Below, one piece after another: positions 17,036 to 24,344 of a DNA stretch of 64,000 bases. Positions within the stretch are counted from its first letter, which is position 1; every line of letters starts with the position of its first letter. A program made the translations under genes and the position numbers. Below the pieces are notes generated by a model. It did not search any database. It saw only the letters and a program-made list of their open reading frames with translations, and was not told the origin of the DNA. This DNA is from Kordiimonadales bacterium IMCC3096 (GTDB taxonomy: Bacteria; Pseudomonadota; Alphaproteobacteria; Minwuiales; Minwuiaceae): positions 342,001-406,000 of the forward strand of contig CP018227.1 of NCBI GenBank assembly GCA_016865035.1, read 5' to 3'.

Positions 17036-17077
17036 GGTGACAAAGTCACCGAAGGACCAGCAGCCAAAACATATACT
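17036..17077 (+). promoter_or_regulatory. Class II activator-type promoter of the sulfide-oxidation operon
   Basis: The perfect palindrome GGTGAC-AAA-GTCACC (17036-17050) is followed by TATACT (17072-17077), a 5/6 match to the -10 consensus. No -35 element is found at the expected place (CCGAAG). If transcription starts about 7 bases after the -10 (near 17084), the palindrome is centred at about -41, the exact class II position for Crp/Fnr activators. The half-site TGAC/GTCA resembles Crp-family half-sites but with a short spacer. The nearest candidate activator is the Crp/Fnr protein encoded immediately upstream. Confidence 0.6.
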
Positions 17078-17106
17078 CCTTTTACACCTTAAAAAGGAGA
17101 GGTCTG

Positions 17107-17319
17107 ATGACCGTGAATGTCGGAACCGTTGATCGCATCATCCGCGCGCTGCTCGGCGTTGTGCTGCTGGCCGTGGCCTTCGGCGGCGCTCTGGATGCCA
17201 TGTCCACGCCCTATCCGAAGTACGTCGCGATCGCCATCGGCGTGGTGATGCTGGCGACCGCCACTCTGCGCATGTGCCCGCTCTACCGCATCTTCGGCAT
17301 CCGCACCTGCCGCATCTGA
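17107..17319 (+). CDS. DUF2892 (YgaP-type) small membrane protein
   Basis: 70 residues with two membrane helices (about 11-27 and 35-55) and the family end C-P-L-Y-R-I-F-G-I-R-T-C. The ATG has AAGGAGAG upstream. DUF2892 is the membrane domain fused to a rhodanese in YgaP and is commonly found as a separate gene in sulfide/persulfide operons; it may help export or sense sulfur species, but its activity is not established. First gene of the sulfide-oxidation operon; two Cys in the C-terminal tail (Cys57 and Cys68). Confidence 0.85.
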   Translation: MTVNVGTVDRIIRALLGVVLLAVAFGGALDAMSTPYPKYVAIAIGVVMLATATLRMCPLYRIFGIRTCRI

Positions 17320-17362
17320 CACCGCCACGCCAAACCCGCGACCAGCAGGAGGAGATGGAGCC

Positions 17363-18247
17363 ATGAACAACTATCCCGTCAGCATGGATACCAGGCCGGA
17401 CGTCAAGGCCTTCTTCGACGAGGACACCAATACGTTCAGCTATGTGGTGAGCGATCCGGAAACCGCTGCCTGCGCCGTCATCGACTGTGTCCTCAACCTG
17501 GACTACGCCGCCGGGCGCATCAGTCATGAAGGCGCCGATGCGATCATCGACGACATCCGGGCGCGCGGGCTGAAGCTGGAATGGATCATCGAGACCCATG
17601 TCCATGCGGATCACCTGAGCGCCGCCCCCTACATCCAGGGAGCGCTGGGCGGGCTGATCGGCATCGGCGACAGGATCAGCGATGTGCAGACCACGTTCGG
17701 GGCGTTCTTCCACGAAGGCGACAGCTTTCCGTGCGACGGATCCCAGTTCGACCGCCTGTTCGCCGATGGCGACACCTACATGATCGGCAGCATGCAGGCC
17801 TTCGCCATCCATACGCCGGGTCACACGCCGGCCTGCATGGTGCATGTGATCGGCGATGCCGCCTTCGTCGGCGACACGCTGTTCATGCCTGATGGCGGCT
17901 CGGCCCGCGCCGACTTCCCCGGCGGCGATGCCGGAACGCTGTACGACAGCATCCAGAAGCTGCTGTCCCTGCCGGATGCGATGCGGCTGTTCATGTGCCA
18001 CGACTACGGCCCGGGCGGGCGCGAGATCGCCTTCGAGACCACGGTCGGTGACGAGAAGCGCGCCAACATCCATGTCGGCGGTGGCAGGTCACGGGCGGAG
18101 TTCGTCGCCTTCCGCAGCGAACGCGACCCCCAGCTCGGCATGCCGCGCCTGATCATCCCTTCCCTGCAGGTGAACATGCGCGGTGGCCATATCCCGACGG
18201 ATGACGACGGCAACATGGTGCTGACCGTGCCGATCAACGGCCTCTGA
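17363..18247 (+). CDS. MBL-fold persulfide dioxygenase (Blh/ETHE1-like)
   Basis: 294 residues; GGAGGAG upstream. The metallo-beta-lactamase core shows E-T-H-V-H-A-D-H (metal motif, residues 77-84), H-T-P-G-H-T-P-A-C and F-V-G-D-T-L-F-M-P-D. The length and the C-terminal H-V-G-G-G-R-S-R and N-M-R-G-G-H-I-P match the Blh persulfide dioxygenases. These mononuclear Fe enzymes oxidise glutathione persulfide to sulfite with O2. It lies between the DUF2892 gene and the SQR fusion, whose persulfide product is its expected substrate. Confidence 0.9.
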   Translation: MNNYPVSMDTRPDVKAFFDEDTNTFSYVVSDPETAACAVIDCVLNLDYAAGRISHEGADAIIDDIRARGLKLEWIIETHVHADHLSAAPYIQGALGGLIGIGDRISDVQTTFGAFFHEGDSFPCDGSQFDRLFADGDTYMIGSMQAFAIHTPGHTPACMVHVIGDAAFVGDTLFMPDGGSARADFPGGDAGTLYDSIQKLLSLPDAMRLFMCHDYGPGGREIAFETTVGDEKRANIHVGGGRSRAEFVAFRSERDPQLGMPRLIIPSLQVNMRGGHIPTDDDGNMVLTVPINGL

Positions 18248-18265
18248 GACTGAAGGACCAACAGC

Positions 18266-19945
18266 ATGGACATCAAGCACATCACGGATGGCCTGTCGGT
18301 CAGTCCGCAGATCTCGGCTGACGACATTCCGGCCATCGCCGGCGCCGGTTTCCGCACCATCATCTGCAATCGCCCTGACGGTGAAGGGGCCGACCAGCCA
18401 ACCCACGAGGAGATCGCGGCAGCCGCAAGTGCCAGCGGGCTGGAGATGCACTACCTGCCCGTGGTTCCAGGCGTGGTCTCCGATGAGGATGTGTCCGGCT
18501 TCGGCGATGCACTGCGCGACATGCCCGGCCCGGTCCTGGCCTATTGCCGGACCGGCACCCGCTCCGCAACGCTCTGGTCCCTGAGCGAGGCCGGCAAGCG
18601 CCCCATGGCCAGCATCCTGGCCGCCACCAAGGCCGCCGGGTATGACATGAACGGTGTCGTTCGCCGGATTGCCAACGGTGGCCGGACGCCTACCGACCAG
18701 GGCGATGCATCATTCGATCTGGTCATCGTCGGGGCCGGTGCGGGGGGCATCGCGGTGGCAGCCAGCATCCGGGCCAGGATGCCGTCGCTGGAGGTCGCGA
18801 TCATCGATCCGGCGGATGTGCACTACTACCAGCCCGGCTGGACGATGGTCGGCGGCGGCATCTTCTCCGCCAGCGACACGGCGCGCACCATGGGCAGTCT
18901 GATCCCGCGCGGCGTCCATTGGATCAAGAGCGCCGTCGCCGCGTTCGAACCGCAGAACAATGCCGTCATCCTGGACGGCTGCCGGGTCGTGAAGTACAAC
19001 CGGCTGATCGTCTGCCCGGGCCTGAAACTCGACTGGGAAAAGGTGGAAGGCCTGTCGGAGACGCTGGGCCGGAATGGCGTTACCTCCAACTACCGCTACG
19101 ATCTGGCGCCCTATACCTGGGAACTGGTGCAGGGACTGAAGGCGGGCCGGGCGATATTCACCCAGCCCCCCATGCCGATCAAATGCGCCGGGGCACCGCA
19201 GAAGGCACTCTATCTGTCCGCCGATGCTTGGCGGCGCAACGGGGTGCTGGGTGCCATCGAAATCCGGTTCAACAATGCCGGTGGTGTCCTGTTCGGTGTG
19301 AAGGACTATGTGCCCGCGCTGGAATCCTACATGGATCGCTATGGCGTCACCCGGAACTTCTTCCACAATCTCGTTGCCGTTGACGGTCCGGCGCGCAAGG
19401 CGACCTTCGAGGTTCGGGAGCCGGATGCCGAGCCCCGGCTGATCGAGACCGAATTCGACATGCTGCATGTCTGTCCGCCCCAGACAGCGCCTGACTTCAT
19501 CCGTGTCTCCCCGCTGGCCGACAGCGCCGGCTGGATCGATGTCGACCAGGCAACCCTGCGCCACAGGACCCATGACAACATCTGGTCCCTCGGCGACGTG
19601 ATGAACGCCCCGAATGCGAAGACCGCCGCGGCGGCCCGCAAGCAGGCACCCGTCGTGGCGGAAAACATCGTTGCCGACATCTCCGGGCACTCTCCCGTTG
19701 CCCAGTATGACGGCTACGGCTCATGCCCCCTGACGGTCGAGCGCGGCAAGATCGTGCTGGCCGAGTTCGGCTATGGCGGCACCTTGCTGCCAAGCTTTCC
19801 GAAGGCTCTGATCGATGGAACCCGGCCCAGCCGTCTGGCATGGCTGCTGAAGGAACGCATCTTGCCGCCGATCTACTGGAAGGCGATGCTGCGGGGTCGC
19901 GAATGGCTGGCAAGGCCGGAAAAGCTGACCGCTCACAGCGACTGA
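18266..19945 (+). CDS. DUF442 phosphatase/sulfurtransferase-like domain fused to sulfide:quinone oxidoreductase
   Basis: 559 residues. N-terminal DUF442/TIGR01244 domain (about 1-138) with the catalytic loop Y-C-R-T-G-T-R-S (Cys94), probably handling persulfide. The C-terminal SQR (about 150-559) has the FAD motif V-I-V-G-A-G-A-G-G, Y-Y-Q-P-G-W-T-M-V-G and M-P-I-K-C-A-G-A-P-Q-K, whose Cys307 matches a redox cysteine of SQOR-type enzymes. At the position of the second SQOR cysteine (G-D-C in human SQOR) it has Val445; Cys403 in H-V-C-P-P is nearby in sequence and might substitute. The fusion architecture itself is known. It oxidises sulfide and reduces quinone at the membrane. Confidence 0.9.
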   Translation: MDIKHITDGLSVSPQISADDIPAIAGAGFRTIICNRPDGEGADQPTHEEIAAAASASGLEMHYLPVVPGVVSDEDVSGFGDALRDMPGPVLAYCRTGTRSATLWSLSEAGKRPMASILAATKAAGYDMNGVVRRIANGGRTPTDQGDASFDLVIVGAGAGGIAVAASIRARMPSLEVAIIDPADVHYYQPGWTMVGGGIFSASDTARTMGSLIPRGVHWIKSAVAAFEPQNNAVILDGCRVVKYNRLIVCPGLKLDWEKVEGLSETLGRNGVTSNYRYDLAPYTWELVQGLKAGRAIFTQPPMPIKCAGAPQKALYLSADAWRRNGVLGAIEIRFNNAGGVLFGVKDYVPALESYMDRYGVTRNFFHNLVAVDGPARKATFEVREPDAEPRLIETEFDMLHVCPPQTAPDFIRVSPLADSAGWIDVDQATLRHRTHDNIWSLGDVMNAPNAKTAAAARKQAPVVAENIVADISGHSPVAQYDGYGSCPLTVERGKIVLAEFGYGGTLLPSFPKALIDGTRPSRLAWLLKERILPPIYWKAMLRGREWLARPEKLTAHSD

Positions 19946-20027
19946 CCGGACCTGAACCCGGACCGCTGCGGGGTCATCCGCAACGGCTGACCGCCGCACC
20001 TGCCACCCAACTGCGGGACAACTGACC

Positions 20028-21740
20028 ATGAAGCCATCCATCGCGCGCTACCTGCCGGTCCTGGACTGGGGGCGCACCTATTCGCGCGAGACGCTGGTCA
20101 ACGATCTGGTCGCCGCAGTCATCGTCACGATCATGCTGATCCCGCAGTCGCTGGCCTATGCACTGCTGGCCGGGCTGCCGCCGGAGGCGGGCATCTATGC
20201 CTCCATCGCGCCAATCGTTCTCTATGCGTTGTTCGGCACCAGCCGGGTTCTGGCGGTCGGACCCGTGGCCGTGGTCTCCCTGATGACAGCCACGGCCATC
20301 AGTCAGGTAGCGGATCAGGGCTCTGCGGGATATCTGGCCGCCGCCCTTCTCCTGGCCGCACTCTCCGGCGGCATCCTGCTGATCATGGGCGTGTTCCGGC
20401 TCGGCTTCCTGGCGAACTTTCTCTCACATCCCGTGATCGCCGGCTTCATCACGGCCAGTGGCATCCTGATCGCCGCAAGCCAGCTCGGTCATGTGCTCGG
20501 GATCAATGCCCGTGGCCACACCCTGATCGAGATCGTGCAGTCACTTGTCACCAACCTGAACCAGATCAATCCCGTCACCGTGCTGATCGGTGTCGCCGCG
20601 ACCGGGTTCCTGTTCTGGGTCAGGAAACACCTGAAACGCTCCCTGCTGGCACTCGGTCTCGGGGCGATGCCCGCCGACATCCTGACCAAGGCGGGTCCGG
20701 TTGCGGCTGTCGCCGTCACGACCCTGCTTGTATGGGGCCTCGGTCTCGACTCGGAAGGCGTGAAGATCGTGGGTGCCGTGCCTCAGAGCCTGCCCCCCCT
20801 CACCATGCCGCCCATGGATGTGGAACTGATCCGGCTGCTGCTCGTGCCCGCGCTGCTGATCTCCGTCATCGGGTTCGTGGAATCCGTATCCGTCGCCCAG
20901 ACACTCGCCGCGCGCAAGCGGCAGCGCATCGATCCGAACCAGGAACTGATTGGCCTGGGGGCCGCGAATCTGGGGGCAGCCTTCACGGGCGGTTATCCTG
21001 TGACAGGCGGTTTTGCGCGTTCCGTCGTGAATGCGGATGCGGGTGCGGCAACCCCGGCCGCCGGAGCCTTCACCGCTGTCGGTCTGGCCTTTGCCGCGAT
21101 AGCCCTCACGCCCCTGGTCCATTTCCTGCCGAAGGCCACCCTGGCGGCGACGATCATCGTGGCGGTCCTCAGCCTGGTCGACCTGAGCATCCTGCAGAAG
21201 ACCTGGCGCTATTCGCGGGCGGACTTCAGCGCCGTGCTGGCGACAATCGTCCTGACACTGACGCTGGGCGTGGAGGTCGGCGTATCGACCGGCGTGATCC
21301 TCTCGCTGGCGCTGCACCTCTACAAGAGTTCCCGGCCGCATGTCGCCGAGGTCGGACTGGTGCCCGGCAGCCAGCACTTCCGGAACATCCTGCGCCACAA
21401 GGTCGAGACCGATCCATCGGTGGTCAGCCTTCGGGTCGATGAAAGCCTGTTCTTCGTGAACGCGCGCTTCCTGGAGGATCTGGTGCTCAACCGACTGTCC
21501 GGGAACAAGGATATCCGGCACGTTGTGCTGATGTGCTCGGCGATCAACGAGATCGACTATTCGGCGCTGGAGAGCCTGGAGACGATAAACCAGCGGCTGG
21601 AAAGCATCGACGTCAGGCTGCATCTGTCAGAGGTCAAGGGACCGGTGATGGACCGGCTGCAGACCACCCATTTCCTCGACAGGCTCAGTGGCCAGGTCTT
21701 CCTGTCCCAGTATGACGCCTGGCGCACGCTGAAACCCTGA
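20028..21740 (+). CDS. SulP family sulfate/anion transporter with STAS domain
   Basis: 570 residues. SulP signature I-P-Q-S-L-A-Y-A-L-L-A-G-L-P-P-E-A-G-I-Y-A-S near residue 40, about twelve membrane helices, and a C-terminal STAS domain (about 440-560) with V-V-L-M-C-S-A-I-N-E-I-D-Y-S-A-L-E-S-L. It is the last gene of the sulfide operon, 82 bases after the SQR fusion. In this context it most likely moves sulfate or sulfite, perhaps exporting the end product. Longer than the first SulP protein in the window and only distantly similar to it. Ends 36 bases before a convergent gene; no terminator is obvious there. Confidence 0.9.
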   Translation: MKPSIARYLPVLDWGRTYSRETLVNDLVAAVIVTIMLIPQSLAYALLAGLPPEAGIYASIAPIVLYALFGTSRVLAVGPVAVVSLMTATAISQVADQGSAGYLAAALLLAALSGGILLIMGVFRLGFLANFLSHPVIAGFITASGILIAASQLGHVLGINARGHTLIEIVQSLVTNLNQINPVTVLIGVAATGFLFWVRKHLKRSLLALGLGAMPADILTKAGPVAAVAVTTLLVWGLGLDSEGVKIVGAVPQSLPPLTMPPMDVELIRLLLVPALLISVIGFVESVSVAQTLAARKRQRIDPNQELIGLGAANLGAAFTGGYPVTGGFARSVVNADAGAATPAAGAFTAVGLAFAAIALTPLVHFLPKATLAATIIVAVLSLVDLSILQKTWRYSRADFSAVLATIVLTLTLGVEVGVSTGVILSLALHLYKSSRPHVAEVGLVPGSQHFRNILRHKVETDPSVVSLRVDESLFFVNARFLEDLVLNRLSGNKDIRHVVLMCSAINEIDYSALESLETINQRLESIDVRLHLSEVKGPVMDRLQTTHFLDRLSGQVFLSQYDAWRTLKP

Positions 21741-21776
21741 ACGGAGGGTGGCGCAGGCCGCAGGCGCCGGGGGCAA

Positions 21777-22247
21777 CTATTCCTCGACAGTGAAGTTGAA
21801 GCGGCGTTCGCCCCTGCGGTCCCAGCTGTCATTCACGCGGATCAGGATCTCGTGCTCCCCCGCCGGCAGGTCGGCGTTGCTGGCCATGATCTCGCCGTCC
21901 TTCACCTCGGCACGTTCGAGAATCCGGTCCGTGATGTCGAATGAGAAGATGGAACCGACGTAGCGGATTTCCAGGCTCGACATGTCGAGTGAAGCGCCAA
22001 GGCCGGGGCGCATCCGGACGTGAATGTCCACCGGGGCCTTGAAATGGGTCGTTGCGTTGGGCTGCACCAGTTCGATGACAGGCGCATCCGCGACAACGGC
22101 ACGCGGCGCGGCCTCCAGCGTCGAGCCGGGCAGCGAGCCGTCACGGATCGCCAGAATCTCGCTGCGGCTGATCAGTTCGAAGGCGTTGGCCGAGAAAGCT
22201 ACGGACAGGGCCAGAACGGCGCCTGCAATCGCGGAAATCGGTCTCAT
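21777..22247 (-). CDS. Small secreted protein of unknown function (Ig-like beta-sandwich)
   Basis: 156 residues with a signal peptide (about 1-22, cleavage after A-N-A). The mature part is rich in beta-strand pattern, with A-P-V-I-E-L-V-Q-P and a final H-E-I-L-I-R-V-N-D-S-W-D-R-R-G-E-R-R-F-N-F-T-V, reminiscent of periplasmic Ig-like domains. No Cys in the mature protein. It lies 33 bases downstream of the lipoprotein gene on the same strand and is probably co-transcribed with it, which links it to the divergent protease operon. I recognise no family. Confidence 0.7.
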   Translation of the reverse strand: MRPISAIAGAVLALSVAFSANAFELISRSEILAIRDGSLPGSTLEAAPRAVVADAPVIELVQPNATTHFKAPVDIHVRMRPGLGASLDMSSLEIRYVGSIFSFDITDRILERAEVKDGEIMASNADLPAGEHEILIRVNDSWDRRGERRFNFTVEE

Positions 22248-22280
22248 GACGGAATCCTCCTCTGATCGTCACGGTCGGAA

Positions 22281-23198
22281 TCAGCCTCCGGCAGGGGCAT
22301 GGCGAAATGACAGCTCGGTCTGCAATGGCCGGCGCAGGCGCCGCTCTGCGACCAGGTCGTCCAGCCGTGCGGAGGTGAAATGATTCTTGCCCTTGTCGGC
22401 GATGAACATGTCCCTGGGCGCAGGCAGCCCGGTGCGCGCGGCAAGCTGCACATCACGGCAGGCAGGCAGGCTGGACCGCACATCCGCTGCGACATCCAGA
22501 TTGTCACTGTCAGCGGTCGCCGGATCAGCACAGGGCATGAAGCTGAAGATTACCTGATCGGTGCCTGGCGCGCCCGAGAACTCGAACGGCCCGATATCGT
22601 GCACCTGTCCTGCGGCAGCGGGCCAGTCGCCGATCGGCACCAGCCTGCCGTCCGGTGTCCGGTTCGACAGGCGGTGAATGCCCGGCAGGTTGGCCGTGGT
22701 TCGCAGGACAATCCGGTCCTGGCCGGTGAATGTGGTCTCGTCGGGGGAGACCTGACGCAGGCTTTCGCCACCATCGTCAAGATAGGTCGCCACAACCAGG
22801 GTGGCTGACACAGGTTCCGGCTCGGGCGCCGAGGCCAGTGTCCCGCTATCGGATTGCGCAGGAACGCAATCCATCGTCGCGTTGATCGCCGCAGGCGATC
22901 CCGCACCTGAATCACTCGTCACACTGTCGACCCCGGCCGCGGCAACTTCCGCACCGGTATCGAGGGTGCCGACCAGCAGATCAAAGATCTTCTCCGCCGC
23001 AAACCCGAGTATCGGCGCAGCCAGCGAGGAGAGAAAGCGCGACTCGATCTCATCCGGCTGCACAACCGCGGCGCGCGGACACGGCGTGACACCGGCCGCA
23101 GAAGCGGTCTGCACCGGACCCGGTTCAGCCTGATCCCCCTGGCAGGCGCCCAAGCCGATCATGGCCAGTGCAAGCACTGAAACACTCAAAGGTTTCAT
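22281..23198 (-). CDS. Lipoprotein of unknown function, divergent to the protease operon
   Basis: 305 residues with a lipoprotein signal: lipobox L-G-A-C at residues 16-19, so Cys19 is lipidated and the +2 residue is Gln, favouring the outer membrane. Ser/Pro/Ala-rich stretches follow. The region around residues 145-230 (G-Q-D-R-I-V-L-R-T-T-A-N-L-P-G then D-G-R-L-V-P-I-G and A-G-Q-V) resembles the DUF4384 sandwich at the end of the trypsin-caspase protein, but weakly. Several Cys (40, 122, about 240 and 263) could form disulfides. The longer open frame upstream overlaps the divergent gene and is not used. Function unknown. Confidence 0.7.
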   Translation of the reverse strand: MKPLSVSVLALAMIGLGACQGDQAEPGPVQTASAAGVTPCPRAAVVQPDEIESRFLSSLAAPILGFAAEKIFDLLVGTLDTGAEVAAAGVDSVTSDSGAGSPAAINATMDCVPAQSDSGTLASAPEPEPVSATLVVATYLDDGGESLRQVSPDETTFTGQDRIVLRTTANLPGIHRLSNRTPDGRLVPIGDWPAAAGQVHDIGPFEFSGAPGTDQVIFSFMPCADPATADSDNLDVAADVRSSLPACRDVQLAARTGLPAPRDMFIADKGKNHFTSARLDDLVAERRLRRPLQTELSFRHAPAGG

Positions 23199-23232
23199 CG
23201 CATCCGGTCCCTGTCCCCCTGCACGACACGTC

Positions 23233-23261
23233 ATTGTCGCCGCCGTCACGTGACAAGGCAA
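23233..23261 (-). promoter_or_regulatory. Candidate lipoprotein-gene promoter with GTCACGTGAC palindrome
   Basis: On the minus strand TTGCCT (23261-23256), 17 bases and GACAAT (23238-23233) form a weak sigma70-like promoter upstream of the lipoprotein. The 10-bp palindrome GTCACGTGAC (23245-23254) sits inside the spacer, where a bound protein could control transcription. No equally clear promoter is seen for the divergent OmpA/protease operon in the remaining 114 bases. Confidence 0.35.
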
Positions 23262-23375
23262 CGACAAAGGGGCACAATTCATCAACTGTTCGGTCGGAAC
23301 CGGCGAAAGCATACTCCCCTTCTGGTTGTGCGCCGGTCTGGATCGCGACCGGACCATGTACTGGGAAATGCTGGA

Positions 23376-24344
23376 ATGAGAGCCAGTCGCCATGCCTTCG
23401 GAACCTGCCTGTCCGCACTCGTCGCGGTGCCGGTTCTGCTCGCAGTCGGAACCTCGGCGGCACAGGCCGACGATTGCCCCGACGCCGATGCCGCCACGCA
23501 GGCCTTCACGCGGGGTGACCTGCAATCCCTGAGACAGATGTCCAGAACAGCAACCGTTGCCCCCTGCCCGCCGGGATTCCGGAACTGGATCCGGGTGGCT
23601 GTGGCACGGGTCGCGACCGCAGGAATTGCCGGCAACCCGCCTGCCGACATTCACAAGGCCGCGGCACCACCCGAACTGGCGGCGCTGCAGCTCGACGTGC
23701 CGCAGCCCCTGGTGCTGGAGGCGCTGGGCGACGGCTACCGTGCGGCAGGCCATTACGCGGCGGCGGCCATGGCCTACCAGCGCGCGATGACATTGCTCGC
23801 GGACACCGGCCAGAGCTGGCAGGACTTTGATCCGGGCCCCGGCTTCGTGCGCATGATCCATCAGAAGATGGAGGAAGCGCGCCTGCTCTCCCCCACCCAT
23901 GTCCCCGTCGACCTCGACCCCGCCACGCAGCGAAAGGGCGGGTATGCGCTCGGCTCCGTGCGCGGATTCAATCCGACCGTCCGGCGGGAGCCGATCGCGT
24001 TCGAAACCGACTCGACGGAACTGACGGATGATGGGGAGAAGACCGTCTCGCAACTGGTCGAGCGGCTGCTGAACGAGAATCCGGATATCGTCACGGTCGT
24101 CGGACACGCCGACGAGCGCGGCGAAGAGGGCTACAACGAGGCCCTTTCGGAGCGCAGGGCCGCGGCAATCGCGGAGAAGATCAGGGAGGCCGGATTTTCC
24201 GGCAATGTCACGGCGATCGGACGCGGCGAGAGCCAGCCCTTCCCGATTGACGGCCGGAATGCCCTGCCGCTGGAGGATCAGTGGCGGCTTGATCGACGGG
24301 TGGAGATATGCGTCGGCTTGGCCACGGCCACATGCGGCGGCTGA
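23376..24344 (+). CDS. Exported OmpA-domain protein, first gene of protease/serpin operon
   Basis: 322 residues. Signal peptide about 1-32 (cleavage near A-Q-A-D). The middle (about 110-145) has a TPR-like helical pair, G-D-G-Y-R-A-A-G-H-Y-A-A-A-A-M-A-Y-Q-R-A. The C-terminal 110 residues are an OmpA-like peptidoglycan-binding domain: I-A-F-E-T-D-S-T-E-L-T, V-V-G-H-A-D-E-R-G and L-S-E-R-R-A-A-A-I, with the Asp and Arg that hold diaminopimelate in the family. It should anchor to the cell wall in the periplasm. The next gene begins 37 bases before its stop, so the two are coupled. The ATG at this position places the signal peptide at the N terminus; the ribosome site (CTGGA) is weak. Confidence 0.82.
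   Translation: MRASRHAFGTCLSALVAVPVLLAVGTSAAQADDCPDADAATQAFTRGDLQSLRQMSRTATVAPCPPGFRNWIRVAVARVATAGIAGNPPADIHKAAAPPELAALQLDVPQPLVLEALGDGYRAAGHYAAAAMAYQRAMTLLADTGQSWQDFDPGPGFVRMIHQKMEEARLLSPTHVPVDLDPATQRKGGYALGSVRGFNPTVRREPIAFETDSTELTDDGEKTVSQLVERLLNENPDIVTVVGHADERGEEGYNEALSERRAAAIAEKIREAGFSGNVTAIGRGESQPFPIDGRNALPLEDQWRLDRRVEICVGLATATCGG

Noticed and set aside
17076-17099. CTCCTTTT/AAAAGGAG hairpin hiding the ribosome site of the DUF2892 gene
   Set aside because: The 5' arm overlaps the predicted -10 (TATACT), so with a start near 17084 the arm would not be transcribed. It would matter only if transcripts from further upstream read through.
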